The notes under the pieces: model-generated
The model's input: only the letters and a program-made list of their open reading frames with translations
The model's database searches: none
What the model was told of the DNA's origin: nothing
Translations under genes and position numbers: made by a program
NCBI GenBank assembly: GCA_033807695.1
Contig: CM066311.1
Coordinates: 1,612,001-1,676,000, forward strand
Direction of reading: 5' to 3'
Source of the DNA: Daedaleopsis sinensis
Taxonomy: Eukaryota > Basidiomycota > Agaricomycetes > Polyporales > Polyporaceae
Length of the DNA stretch: 64,000 nt
Shown here: piece by piece, positions 1 through 11,583 of the stretch
How the letters are laid out: every line of letters begins with the position of its first letter
Numbering within the stretch: the stretch's first letter is position 1

Positions 1-208
1 GACCCTCGTCCCGCGACCCTGACGTCGACCCCATCTCCGTCTCCCTTCCGCCCCGACAATACTACATTCATTCGTCATTCAGCAAGGAATTTTGATACTT
101 TTGTGTTGCCCCGAACCCCGCGCCGCTGCCACTATCAACTAGGACGACGGCAGCGACGGTGCCCCATAATCGCAAGTATCCCATGGCCATCGTCGAATGC
201 GTCCCAAA

Positions 209-2008
209 TTACTGCTTGGGCGGAGGTCCGCCACGCCCACGCCCACCACCAGGGCCGCCGCGTCCCCGGAAGCTGCCGCGCCCACGGTCGCCACCCATCG
301 GGGGAACACGCGGTGGCGGTCGCTCGCTGCGCTCCTTCCTCGTCTCGACGGTGATGCGCGCTTGTCCGGCGCCGCCGTCCGTCTCGATGCGGATCCCGCC
401 CTCGCCCCCTGCGGGAATCGGCAGGGAAGTGATGATCGCGCGCTTCGCAGCATCGAGCGTGGTGAACTCGAGGAACGCACACGCCTTGCTGCGGACGATC
501 TCGAGCTCCTTGATAGGCCCGAACCGCGTCGACAGCACTTGCTTCAGGGCAGTCTCGGTAACGTTCTCAGTGACGCCCTGAATATGGCTGTAAGCCAGCG
601 TACAACGATGAGGATAGAGTATATCATACCTTCACGAAGCATTGAGGCGTTGTGAGACCCTGTGCTGCGGCGAGGGCGGGGTGAACATCCTGCCGTGGGG
701 GGCGCGCACCTATGTGAGGTGCGGGAGACTGGGGACCAGGAGGCGCAGGAGAGGCACTACTGGGTGCAGGTGCCTCGCTCGTGCCACGAGTGGTTGCGAC
801 TTGCGAGCCCCAGCTCTTCGCGCCCGTGGCGGCGAGCGATGCCCATGACTTTGGCGCCGAGGGTACCGGGGCAGCAGGTGCTTGGACCGGAGCGGGCGCA
901 GCTTGCGGAGGTGGTGGTGGCGGTTGCTGAGCTTGCGGCGCAGGAGCGGGAGGGGGAGCAGGAGCAGGACTAGGAGCAAGCTGAGGAGGTTGTGAGGGAG
1001 CGGGAGAGGCGGTAACAGGAGTGATGGGAGCAGGCTCAGGCGTCGGGGCCGGAGACGGTTCGCGAGGAGCGGAAGCAGGAACCTGGGCAGGCTCTTCCTG
1101 TATCTCTGGAGCATGACCGTTGATCTGGGGCTGGGGAGAAGGGGAGGGGACGGGGGAAGGAACGTGCTCTTCAACGGGGGGAGGAGCAGGTATTGAGATG
1201 GGGACCGGCTCCGGCTCAACGGGGGAAGGCGGGGCAGGAGATGCAGGCGCAGGAGGAGCGGGTGAGTGCTCAACAGGCTTCTGAGCAACCTCAGACTCCT
1301 GCTCGTCACCACCCTCGACAGACTCCTCCTTCAGGAAACGGAAGATGTCGTTGAGGACGAAGTAACCATTTGGCTGCTCGGCGAGGAAGAAAGTCTGCAC
1401 GAACTTCTTCCAAGCTTCACCCTTGTTAGACATTTCACCGATGACCTGAATGATGATACCGCCGTTCGCAGACGACTGAGCATCGACCGAGTTGATGAAA
1501 ACCTTGCAATCCTGGAAGCCGATCGAGGTGATCTTATTGTGGATCTCCTGTAAAACACATCATGAGCACTCCGAACGAGACGTGCTGCAAATGGCCCTCC
1601 ACGCAGCAATTCACAACGTCACGCATATACCCGAGCGCTTATTGACTAGGAGATATGAGTGGCATCGTTTCCCATCTCTCAAAGACCAAAACCGAGCGGG
1701 TACACGACAGAAAAGAGTGCCAGAATGCAATGCTGCGCAGTAGAATGACAAACAAGCAGGTCAAGGGCTGCTGGGACGAGAAAAAGTGCTTCGCGTGACG
1801 GGCCACCGAGACGCGTAATAGCAATCAAGAGCTTACTTACCTGCTGACCGAGACACGGCTTGCCGTCCTCTCCCTCAGTGCCATGGATGAACGTAGAAGA
1901 CTTGTTGTAGAAGCAGTGCAAACGATTGGGATGCTTGTTGACGAAGGTATAGTACTGGGGAACAAACTGCCAGCCGACCTCCGAGGGATTGACGGTAGTG
2001 TTGGTCAT
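209..2008 (-). CDS. G3BP-like NTF2 domain / RRM / RGG RNA-binding protein
   Basis: Three exons (2008-1841, 1547-630, 577-209) with GT-AG introns encode 484 residues. The N-terminal ~120 residues form an NTF2-like fold: FVPQYYTFVNKHP, then the TFIHG strand, and after intron 1 HNKITSIGFQDCKV through FFLAEQPNGYFVLNDIFRFL. A long Pro/Ala/Ser-rich linker follows. The C-terminal RRM has RNP2-like CFVKGV and RNP1-like KACAFLEF, and the tail is RGG/FRGRGG-rich. This order is that of animal G3BP and fungal Nxt3/Bre5-type proteins, which act in stress granules and as deubiquitinase cofactors in the cytoplasm. The role here is inferred from architecture. The ATG at 2008 was chosen because the NTF2 homology starts about 10 residues later. 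It diverges from the Het-C gene across ~400 bp. Confidence 0.9.
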
Positions 2009-2413
2009 GGTGAGAGTACAGATGGAGCTAAGGGTCCAGTTAAGAGATAGCTCGAGGGCGCAGATGAGGGGGGCACATACCGGAAGAACCGAGAGCGCGA
2101 TGGGACGGGGACGATTAAGCCAGGGAGGCGGGGGAGGGCAAGAGCGTTGGGAGGTGCGATGAGCAATATGACAAAATCTCAGACGCGCACTCGCTGTGGC
2201 GTCCCTCTAAGGTTCAATCCCCGCCCAGTGACTGCAGGTGATTGCGTGCATCGGAGTCGGAAAAGGCTGATTGCCGCAAGTCGCCGACCAAAGAGGCCGA
2301 GGGCTGCCATTGGCTTGACGTCATAGCGCTCTAGTATCGCCACTCCCGCCGCCGGACTGGTCTATCCTCGCGGGTGGACTCGCTTGGCCTACAACGACTT
2401 GCTTTCTACGAAC
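2009..2413. promoter_or_regulatory. Divergent intergenic promoter region
   Basis: About 400 bp separate the divergent starts of the NTF2/RRM gene and the Het-C gene. It should hold both 5' UTRs and promoters. I see no clear TATA box and no other coding sequence. A motif at about 2210 resembles a tRNA B-box but has no tRNA fold around it. Confidence 0.5.
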
Positions 2414-5400
2414 ATGTCCTCGCACGCATATCTATTGGTGCTGCTGCTTTGTATTGTTGTTCTCTGCGTTCCTGGAGAGGGTGTGTATGCGTTCGGTGCT
2501 GGAAACATCCCGAGGTACGTCTTAGCCGCACTCAGCTCGCCAACGCTTCAGGAGCTAATGATTACCGCACCAAAGCTTCGCGTTCCTGGAAGGCAAGGCT
2601 TTCCGTCACGGAGACATCGTGAGTTCATCCCAGCACTAAACACGAGACATTTGTGATCGATCCGTGCTCACGCGACACAGGAAGATACTTTGAGTGATGT
2701 TGCGAAGAAAGCCGGAGGTTTTGCCCTCGGGGCATTGATAGGCAAAGGTGGCTCTAAGTTTGGTGGATTAGATATTAAGCGTGTGTACTTTGGGTGCGTT
2801 TTCATTTCGGCTATAGCGCATGGCGTGCGATCTCATCGTGCGTGCCACCCTAGGAATTGGTTGCGAGACTATAGCCAGGTTTGCAACGCCACACCGGAGC
2901 AATCGCTGCAATCTTTATTAACTATATCTGCGCGGTAGGCAGTGGATGTTGCTGGGCTGCAAAAGCTTCAACTCCAGGTGCGCACCATATTATACTCATA
3001 ATGTTAAGAACTTAATGCCGAATGCGATCTAGACGATCATTAATTTGTGCATGGTGCTCGGCTTCTTGGTGAGTTCAGATCAATGCTATGCGATCGACAT
3101 GCCGACCCATTCCATGCATAGGCGCATGGATATGCTACGAACGAGTTTGAAGTCACTGAAGATCGGCTTGGTGTCTACCTTCCGGTAAGTGTTTAGCTCA
3201 AGCAAGGTCAGGTTCGATTACGATTACTAATCTATCTTGCACCCTGATCAGACGGAACATATCGACAATCCCAAGGGATACCCTGACAATGCTCGACAGT
3301 ATCACCCCAAGTTACGTCCCCCTGTCGACGTGAGTTCAGGCTGTATGCACATGAAATGCACCGTCTTACATTGCTGCCACTAAGCCAAGAGAACTGGAAA
3401 TCGACCCACGTACCGGGATGAAGAACTACATTGCCAATGGTATGAATTGGTCTCCCGCCACGTTTCATATGCTGACATGTTGTGTAGAGAACGGTTCCTG
3501 GGATACCTCCAAGGCTCTTGTCAGGCGGACGCTTGAACGATGCATCCAACTCGGCCGACAAGCTCGCTCGGGCGGTAACAAGGTCGATACCTATGAGTCC
3601 TATCGTCTCCTAGGGCAAGCTGTGGGTATCCTCGATATTGGAGACTATGCTGCTCATCTGATAAGGGGACTGTAGCTGCATACGCTAGAGGACTTCCCTG
3701 CTCACTCGAACTTCTGCGAGCTTGCCCTCGTCTCTATGGGGTACCGCGATGTATTCGTGCACCTCGGAGATCAAGTCAAGGTACAGGCGCATAACGGACA
3801 ATGGGTTGCGCCACTAGTAACTGGTAAGGCAAACTTTCACAGTGCTATCATTAGCATATACATACGATGCGGATGCTCACCTGCAAATCAGGTACCTTCG
3901 GGTCAAGCGACTTCATTCACAGTCTCCTAGGAGGTTGGTTTCTACGGTCAGATATACGTTACAGTCATACTGACTGACATACGTTGTCACGAACAGAGGC
4001 CACGGACCACATCGTATGTGACTTCTCTGCTCGTTCTGTCGCTGCTGTCGGTCGCTCAATGATTCTCCACGATAGAGCCAAGCATCCGTTTCGGACCTCA
4101 ATGCCGAGCTCGACAAAGCACGCGCAAAGTCGGGTAACTCGCGAGATGGACCTGCAGACAATCTACGTTCCCTTCTGTTCAAACTGCCTGGCGGCGACAA
4201 CGATGAGATGTCGCGCGAAATGGACGGTGTCGAGCGTATCCGCGCAGAACCAAGCCAAGGCGGCAAACGACCGGAAGACATGAGTCCACAGGAGATGCAC
4301 GCAGCGTTATGGCAAATTCTGAAGTTCCGCGACTCCGGTATGTCCTCTCATCTTTGTATGGCGAGACCGTGTTAACTAACGGACGTCGGCAGTCGTCAAA
4401 AAGATTGATAAGACGATCGGTGAGCCCACATGAATACCGCGTAAGCGACATAGTCCCTGACGTCCTATATGTACGCTAGAGAGAATCCCTGGCCTTGGTC
4501 CGTTGATTGAGAAGCTCATGGATTCCATTTCCGTGTTTATCTTTACAACGCTTGAAGTGAGTCGATCCTTTATAGTTCTTGTGCGATAGCTCACGGAAGT
4601 CTTGGTGTAGCCCTTCCTGAAGCCACTCATGAAGCAAGCCACCAGCGGTCTCCAAACGGCGTCGGGCGAAGTTATTAACAGCCATGATCAGTATGAGGTA
4701 TGTTACTTCGCTATCCAAACTGTACAACGTGTTAATGATGTCCTCAGGTGTTCAATGACCCCAGGGCTGTGAGTCATGGCATGCACGTACTCTCTGAGCC
4801 ACTACTGACTGCGACACTAGTCGGACCCAACACACTCATTCCTGAGCAAAGACCACTTCGTGAGCCTCGCGTTTATGAGGGTTTCATACATGCTGATAAA
4901 CAACTTCATCTATAGAACCTCATCCTCAACGAGCCTGCCGGGAATCTTGGAAAAGTCATTTTAGTATGTTGCCTGACGATGCTCAGTAACGCAATATATG
5001 TAAGTCCTGGCTAACCAACTTATAGGTTTACACGGCGAACCTAGTTGTGAAAGCTTGGGACGAACCCTCGATGAACGCTCGTCAAGTCACGGATGACATC
5101 TTGCAATGCCTGTATGTCCACTCGTAACCGTTGTTGCTCATGATCTAATGTAGTTCGTCCAGTTTCCACCCAGATTTCCATGACCGCAACTCACAGATCC
5201 AGCGCGAGATGCTCGCCTACATGCATCGCTGGGTGGAGGAGCTCGGTCCTCAGAAGCAAGAGACTCTCCGTCGTCTCACGAAACAAGCCGTCCGCAACCA
5301 CGAGAACATACGTCTCGGAAGTCACGGGAGCGCCGCCAATCCGTCGCAAGGCACGGCCGGGTACAACTACGGCACCCAGGCTCAGAGCCAGCTTCAAGGC

Positions 5401-6081
5401 TACGTCAACCAGATTCCCGGCGTGTCACAGGCGTCGAGCATGTTCGGCCAGGCTCAGAACCTCATGGGGAAGTTCAACAACGGTAAACCGAACTTCGGCG
5501 TCGGGAGGGAAGGCGCGCCCGAGGGTGGCGGACCCCCTGGCGGTTTTCCCAGCGCATCTTCCTACGGCGGATCTACTTACGGCGGCCCTCCGCCCCCGTC
5601 CACGGGGGAAGCGGCGTCGTACTACGGGAGCGCCGGAGGGGCCCCGAGCCCTGCCCCGGGATACGGGGTCCCGAGTCCCGCCCCAGGATACAACCCCGGC
5701 TCGTCCTACGCCCCACCCCCAGGCTCGTCCTATGCCCCACCCCCAGGCTCGTCCTATGCCCCACCCCCAGGCCCGCCCTCTGGGCCGCCACAGCCCCCAG
5801 TACACAGTGGGTATGCCCCGGCATACTCGTCGCCGCCTCTGGGTCCGCCGTCGTTCCCCCAAGTCAACTTCGGCGTTGGAGACGGAGGCGGATATTCAGG
5901 GCCCGGGCAGCAGGGCGGGTACCAGTCGTACGGGGGTCCGCCGCCCCCTGGCCATGGTCCTCCTGGTGGGTTTGGATTCCCGACCCCGGATGCGCCGGAT
6001 ATGCACGATGGGCCGCATGGGCAACATGGACACCACGGACATCACCCGGAGCCGCCTTCTGGGGGGCCGTTCGGGTGGTGA
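2414..6081 (+). CDS. het-c: Het-C family (heterokaryon incompatibility C) protein
   Basis: A many-exon gene with short introns. The ATG at 2414 opens a signal peptide (MSSHAYLLVLLLCIVVLCVPG) ending near VYA, followed at once by the family hallmark FGAGNIP. After intron 1 come FLEGKAFRHGDI and EDTLSDVAKKAGGFALGALIG, then NWLRDYSQAVDVAGLQKL, TEHIDNPKGY, and the highly conserved LHTLEDFPAHSNFCEL near 3680-3725. The last large exon (from about 5160) carries HPDFHDRNSQIQREMLAYMHRW and a Gly/Pro/Tyr-rich tail with a His-rich end. Het-C proteins are secretory-route, membrane-associated proteins; in Neurospora and Podospora their allelic differences trigger heterokaryon incompatibility or affect ascospore maturation. 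Whether this copy acts in allorecognition is inference. Upstream TTG/GTG codons were not used as starts because the ATG begins exactly at the signal peptide. Confidence 0.92.
5698..5769 (+). repeat. 24-bp coding tandem repeat in the Het-C tail
   Basis: Three consecutive 24-bp units at 5698, 5722 and 5746 each encode GSSYAPPP and differ at only one synonymous position (tac/tat). They sit in the Gly/Pro/Tyr-rich C-terminal region of the Het-C protein, just after two related PAPGY motifs. In-frame arrays of this sort commonly vary in copy number among strains. Confidence 0.9.
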
Positions 6082-6268
6082 ACGGAACTGCAGAAGGAAT
6101 CGAAGCTGGCCGACTGCTATTACATAGACAAATGGCGGTGTGTGGATTGCCACTGGATTCGGGTTGCCGATATATTGTACGAATCAGGTGATAAGTGTTG
6201 TAAGCTGCCTATCAACGAATATGAAGTAGTTCTTGTGACAGTCTTGTCGAGGAGTTGACCGGTTACTG

Positions 6269-6688
6269 ATGGCTCTGACGACCGACTTCACTGACAAAGT
6301 GTACCTCCTCAGACCTCACGTCCGGGCCAGAGATGCGTACGACAATCTGGGCGTGCTGGTGTGTACGCACGTTCTGCTGTGTTGATCTGCCTTGAGATTC
6401 TTTAGTTGGGTCCAGGGATTTCGAGGAGTCGAGTGCACCGTCACCGACCTCATCAATCATCAAGGAGCTGAAGGGTTTCAGCCTGGAGCCATGCTGAAGC
6501 TGCGGCTTCGGAGCGCTGCATTCCGGGTCGAGCGCAATCCCGGGCAGTTATATGGGGAATACTTCTTGGAGCTCGTAGATCATGATGTGGTTCAATCGTC
6601 CTTGGCAAAAGAGCTTCCTTGGGCAACGCAACAAGTAAGCAACATAGATCTAGATACCAGTGTGCCTGTCCCAAGGACTGAATCATAA
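6269..6688 (+). CDS. Small hypothetical protein, uncertain model
   Basis: An ATG at 6269 opens a frame starting MALTTDFTDKVYLLRPHVRA and stops in what looks like an intron. A GT donor near 6361 and a TTTAG acceptor near 6405 restore the frame (LGVLVWVQGFRGVECTVTDL) and it continues past LYGEYFLELVDHDVV to a TAA at 6688. A second intron may start at the gtaagc near 6634, so the true end is uncertain. I recognise no family. The residue mix is protein-like rather than low-complexity. It lies 190 bp downstream of Het-C in the same direction and could be a degraded gene. Confidence 0.35.
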
Positions 6689-7050
6689 TATTAATGGTGA
6701 CAACTTGAACCGGAATAACAGATAAATCCAAATCATAACGTTACTACTTACGCCATTGAACAACCGTGACTCTTTGCTGAGCAGAGAGTACTCAGAGTTC
6801 TTGAAAGCTTCATCAATTGCCATGGAGACTGCAGACGAATATACGCACATTCGGGAGTTGCATTCGCGCGCACATACAAGATGCACATGGGACCTAGACG
6901 GCCTTCTAAGCCGCTGCCCACGGTATTACAGCCTTGCTTCCGGTGCAGCGGCGGCGCTTATGGTCATAAAATGCAGTGCTACAATCAAGAATTGTGACAG
7001 AGAAGGACCCTGGCCTCTACCAGCCGGCAATTCAAGGCCGCGTAGAGCCG
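6689..7050. other. Intergenic, no supported gene
   Basis: I see no convincing coding sequence or RNA gene here. It runs up to the left arm of the foldback element. Confidence 0.5.
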
Positions 7051-8010
7051 TCTACACCAAGGCATATTTGCCTCTGGTCTAAAAACCGTACAGACATTTT
7101 CCTCCCCTTCCCATCACCGCCCATACCCTCCGCATCAAACGGACCATCGGCCACATTATTTCTGGCGCCTGTGGCATATGCGTGCCGTGCATGCCGCCCG
7201 CCCGCATCCCCAAGTCAGGAAGTCCGCCCGCCGTCCCAGATGCCCATGTACCCGCCCGCCCGCCCGCCGCGCATGCCGCTCTACCCGTGGTAGAACGGAG
7301 CAGGCGGGCAGGATACCCGACGTGTGCTCCCCGTCGTCCTGCCCGCCCGCCTGCTCCGTTCTACCATGGGTGGAGCGGCATGCACGGCGGGCAGGCAGGA
7401 CGGCGGGCAGGACGCGTCCGACGCGTCGCGCATCTAATAATGACGTGGGCAGGGGCGGACGACGACACGCAGTGGGCGAACGAACCGCCCGTCGGTTGTG
7501 TCGTATCAGATGGATCCGTGGGCAGCGACCTCGGCGCCCATCGGCTGCGTTGTCAGGAAGCGACGGGGAGAGCAAGCTCAGCGCGCAGTGGGGCGGCATG
7601 CACGGGCGGGCGGGATGGCAGGAGCGAGGTTGAGGACGCGTTGGGTGTCCTTCAACTTTGGCGCCATGCACGGCGGGCTGTCGGGCGGAACGGCGGGGTG
7701 AGAAGTCGAGGACGCGTCGGATGCGTCCTCCGGTACTATCCCGTAGAGCGAGGACATCCGAGTCGGCGCGTGGACGCGTTGGACGCGTCGGGACATTGGC
7801 GGGGGCACCACCCACGGCGGGCGGGCGGTGAAAGATGCGGCGGGTATGCCGTACAAGGGCGGACGAGCGGGGAGGCAACGCAGGCACGCAGATGGCACAG
7901 GCGCCGTGGCTGATGATCCGCATGATGCGGAGGGCATGGGCGGTGATGGGAGGGGGGAGAAATATCTCCGCACGGTTCTTTAACCAAGGGCAAATATGCC
8001 TTGGTGTAGA
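7051..8010. mobile_element. ~960 bp foldback / TIR element
   Basis: The left end (7051, TCTACACCAAGGCATATTTG) reappears as its reverse complement ending at 8010. Similarity between the arms continues inward for over 100 bp, including shared blocks CCCATCACCGCCCAT and CCCTCCGCATCA. The interior is very GC-rich, has a second nested inverted repeat (7271-7383) and recurring GGACGCGT motifs, and encodes no recognisable transposase. This is the structure of a non-autonomous foldback or MITE-like element. Arm similarity may extend a few tens of bases further out. No clean target-site duplication was found, so mobility is inferred from structure only. Confidence 0.75.
7271..7383. repeat. Nested long hairpin inside the foldback element
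   Basis: A ~43-47 bp arm starting GCATGCCGCTCTACCC at 7271 is matched by its reverse complement ending at 7383, with a spacer of about 23 bp and few mismatches (one arm carries a small CCCG insertion). The transcript or single strand would form a strong GC-rich cruciform or hairpin. Confidence 0.85.
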
Positions 8011-8029
8011 ATCTACCCGCGTAACGGGT

Positions 8030-8142
8030 AGTATATAAGATCGTCCGGAACGACTGTAGATCCTCCAACCCACCGCGGTCTGCTACCACACTCCTTCCCG
8101 TTGTCAGACCGTTCACTTTCACTTTCACGACCACAAGTCACC
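8030..8142 (+). promoter_or_regulatory. Core promoter of the small secreted protein gene
   Basis: A TATA-like GTATATAAG lies at about 8031-8039, roughly 105 bp before the ATG at 8143, followed by a pyrimidine-rich stretch. It lies only about 20 bp beyond the right arm of the foldback element. Confidence 0.5.
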
Positions 8143-8889
8143 ATGAAGTCCGTCCTCGCTACTCTTTTCTTCGCCGCCGCGGCCATCGCTGCTCCTACTA
8201 CCCTCGAGGCCCGCCAGTCCACCTACTGCTACATCGGATCCAAGACGCTGGCCTACAACTACGGCGAGAAGTTCTCGTACGACCTTGTAAGTGCTTTTAC
8301 TCCGAGGTACTGAATCCACTATTATTGCATGCTGATCCCGTATGTACATTCAGGCCTATGCGTGCGCGGACAACACCGATATCGCCGCTAGCGCCAACCT
8401 CTGGAACAACAAGATCTGCGTCGCCGCGTCCATCGCCTCCGTCCAGTACTTCGGCCCCGATATCGTCTCGGGCCGGGCGTCCTGCCACAACCCGGACGGG
8501 ATCACCTCTCAGGAGGCCCTCCCTAGCCTCGACTACAACGTACGCTCGGTCTGCCTACGCCCTCCATGCATTTGCTGACCATGGCATCATATCCCACAGC
8601 TGTACGCGAGCATCGTGGGCGATTGCGCGTGGGCTGCCGGAGGATGCCCCGTCACGAAGCAGAACTACATCGACTTCGTCTACAGCTCGATCGGCGACGT
8701 GAACAAGGGCAACTGGCCGAGGTGGGTTTCCTATCTTGTTTCTGGAAAGGAACATCGAATGTTAACGTCTACTACAGCAGCGTGGACGTCCTCATCAGCC
8801 AAGGCTGGGACAAGCTCCTCGACTGGACCAAGACGGGCGAGACCGTCCCCTACACAAACCTCAACGACTTCCTGCACTACTACCCTTAG
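8143..8889 (+). CDS. Small secreted cysteine-containing protein
   Basis: Four exons (8143-8286, 8354-8539, 8600-8721, about 8778/8781-8889) encode 186 or 187 residues; two adjacent CAG acceptors both keep frame for the last exon. The N-terminus is a clear signal peptide (MKSVLATLFFAAAAIAAP) followed by a short propeptide-like stretch to EARQ. The mature part has about six cysteines spaced along it (STYCYIG, YACADN, NKICVA, ASCHN, GDCAWAAGGC), suggesting disulfides and secretion. No enzyme motif is recognised. Proteins of this size and pattern are often called effector-like in fungi, but no such role can be shown here. It has a TATA-like box and abuts the foldback element. Confidence 0.85.
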
Positions 8890-9448
8890 ACGCGACGTAC
8901 GCGAATACGTCGAGTCTATTCCGCGAGACTCCCCCTCCGACCTCACCGACCATCTACGGACCATCTTTGTGAAAGACTTCGTGTTTCGGTCCCGTAGTAC
9001 GCTCACTCTGTAGTGCCCCCTTGGACGATAACTTCTGTTATACTTGTTGTCAGTGTCATACCCGTACCAATAACATGCTAATAGTTTCTGATTTTCCAGA
9101 GTGGTGTTGAGTAGCGCTGACTCCCCGAGTCTCTCATCGTGTATGCAACTTAAAGCGCTCCGGCATGCCAAACCGCACTGGTCTGCCAGTTGTGTATACG
9201 AAGACAAAGTTAGAGTGCCGAGTTAGGCACCTGCAGGGCGATTGAGGAGCAACCATAGACTCGGAAGCATCGCATACACCGGTATTCTACATCGAACCTT
9301 CGATGAGCCCAGTCATCCGTATCCATTGCTGCAATGTGTACCAAGAAACCACTCACGGATCACGAGCCAGTACATCCTATCGCCATATCATACACGCACA
9401 CTCCACGCGAGCACATCCTGTCGCTGCATCCAACGCGCCCGCAACTCG
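8890..9448. other. Convergent intergenic region, no gene seen
   Basis: The stretch lies between the 3' ends of the secreted-protein gene and the F-box gene. It presumably holds both 3' UTRs; no coding sequence, RNA gene or repeat is recognisable. Confidence 0.5.
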
Positions 9449-11214
9449 CTACTCCGATGCAACAACGAATCCATCTTGCAAGACGTGCACGATGCCATAC
9501 GAGGCGCCCGGTACGACCGTCCTCGTAACGCGGTACGGCAGAGTAGAGCGCACCGGCTCTCGGAAGATCGGCGCGTCGATCGCGGTGAAGCAGTCCGACA
9601 CGGCCATGCGCTGCTTCATGCCAGGAACCTCCGAGGCGTCACCATCCCGCACAGCGCGGGCGTGCGCGTGCGCGTCGAACAGGAAGACCTCCAAGTTGCA
9701 CTGATTGAACGTCAGCGCCACGCGCGATCCCATCGTCGACACCCCGAACTCGCCGCTGTCGCGGGGCACGAGGATGAGGCGGGCGCCGTGCTCGACCCAT
9801 TTGTCCCACGGCACCTTCTTTGGCTGAGGAGAATTGGGGGTCGAGCCCGAGCCCGAGCATTGGCAACGATCGGCGACCTTGCGAATGGTCGACAGGGGGA
9901 CGAAAATCACCGCATTGGTGACGGGCCCACGGCGTCCGGACACCTCGTACTTCATGACCAGCACAGTGAGGTCCGGGTCGCATTCGAAGTGGGGCGGGCA
10001 GTGGGAGGAGGGTGGGCGGTGAACGTAGCAATCTATGTCGCCCGCGCTGTATCCTTTGGCCAGGCGAGGAAGCTGCAGTTGACAGATGGGTGATGAGACG
10101 GTCTCGTGGTAGCTGGGATGGGATCGACAGGCCGAGTTGTAGACGAATATGTCCGACTTGGAGATCTTCAGGACATGCGCGGCGTCCACTATGCGGCAGC
10201 GCGTGTCGGCGAACTGCTCAAATTCGCCGTATTCGTTCTCCTCCTGGAGCCGTATTGGTACACGTGAGTGGTCGTGTTGCAGCCGTGCAGATGAAAGTAG
10301 AACAGAGCACTTACGCAGACGCCGTCGTCCCAGGTCAACTCCCCAGTCTTCCAGTTGAATACATGCATTTGCGTGTCCATCCCGAAGATAGTCCACTCGA
10401 GAAGATCACCGACGACTGCTACCTCATCTGAAGGCGGGTCCTGGGGTATACAAATGTTAGAGTGCCCCGTAAGTCGGGGGCGCTTAGCAAGGGGATGAGG
10501 AGCTCCTCCTCCAGAGAGTGAGAGAAGATAGCATTCCGGAAAGCTGTCAGGACAAATCGTCACCATATGCGGGGAGAGAACAGTCAACTGACGCACTCGT
10601 CCTCCTGAAGTGTGGTCACGACCACCAAGTCTTGAGCGACGTCCACGACATATGAGGCGATGTCCTGACGGTATTCGAGACGATTGCTGACATCTACCTT
10701 CCAGGTCTTCTCTGTGACACCTGTGAAGAACGAAGCCATCTGGCGCAGATAGAATACAGGGGAGTCTCCCTGCGAGTCGCTCATCACGTAGACAAAGGCG
10801 TCGCCAACGCACTTTGCCACAGAAGCGTTGGGAGGGCAGGAGAGGGCACGATAGGACACGCTATCCGGGCCCCACGTGGCTTGATACTTGCGCATAATGG
10901 TGGAGCGTTCGAGGGACGACGAACGTCCCGGAGGGCCGTCTTTCATTCCAGTGGAAGCAAGTCCAATCCTGTACTGGAGGGAGCTGGTGCTCGCAATAAT
11001 CTTCTTCCAAAGTTGACAGACCTAGAGATGAGATCGATGAGACATGTGCATGACTGACAAACACGGGCATGTGTGGAGTAGCGGAACGTACCTTCTCACA
11101 TGTTACGAGATCGTCGCTACTGAGTTCATGGAGAACTTGAGCTTGCAGCTCTTCGGGGATCCCTCGCAAGCCCACTTCCCGACCGGTGGCTGGTTGTCGT
11201 CCAACAGACGACAT
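9449..11214 (-). CDS. F-box-like protein
   Basis: Four exons (11214-11092, 11021-10597, 10543-10315, 10243-9449) give a frame-consistent 523-residue protein. Residues ~18-60 read as an F-box: LRGIPEELQAQVLHELSSDDLVTCEK joined to VCQLWKKIIASTSSLQYRI. The remainder is a long beta-rich region with repeated short aromatic/hydrophobic strands (QDLVVVTT, HVFNWKTGEL), typical of the large basidiomycete F-box family whose C-terminal half resembles a propeller-like substrate-binding region. Such proteins link targets to an SCF ubiquitin ligase through Skp1. The target is unknown. The family is commonly expanded and lineage-specific in mushrooms. Donor and acceptor choices were fixed by frame; the second intron uses GTGCGT. 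Confidence 0.85.
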
Positions 11215-11583
11215 CTTGAGAGACAGGATAATGGTCGATCAGTAGAAAGGTAGGAATGATGGTGTGCACAATCGACGCGTCCCTATGGTGGAAGACAAAC
11301 AAAGATCCATTGTGCCGGAGAGTCAGACGCGACTCGGCTGTAAACCATGACGTGTCACGTGAAATACTTAACCGCGTTTGTCGTTGATTTGTAGGATGAT
11401 AGTCTAAGTCTTCTTCCCAGCTTCTCCCGTTGCTTTGTGCTCTCTGGACGACATTTCTCTTGTGTATCTGCACCGAAATTCAAGTAAAAGGGCTAAAGAT
11501 ACATATATTCCCCCAATCAAAATCGTGACGGCGTATACAGTAACTTCACTCGGGCACCTCGGAGTTGGATGACGAAGTCTCGC
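11215..11583. other. Intergenic, no supported gene
   Basis: The stretch contains the F-box gene's upstream region and the 3' flank of the sedolisin tail. Nothing else is recognisable. Confidence 0.45.

Noticed and set aside
2200..2225. GGTTCAATCCC resembling a tRNA T-arm (B box)
   Set aside because: The flanking bases do not form a T stem and no acceptor stem, A box or anticodon arm lies upstream.
5425..6153. Several long minus-strand and +1 frames in the Het-C tail
   Set aside because: They come from the GC-rich Pro/Gly repeats of the Het-C exon and contain no motif of their own.
7051..8010. CRISPR-like array suggested by the repeated GGACGCGT motifs
   Set aside because: The motifs are short, irregularly spaced and lie inside a foldback element of a fungal genome.
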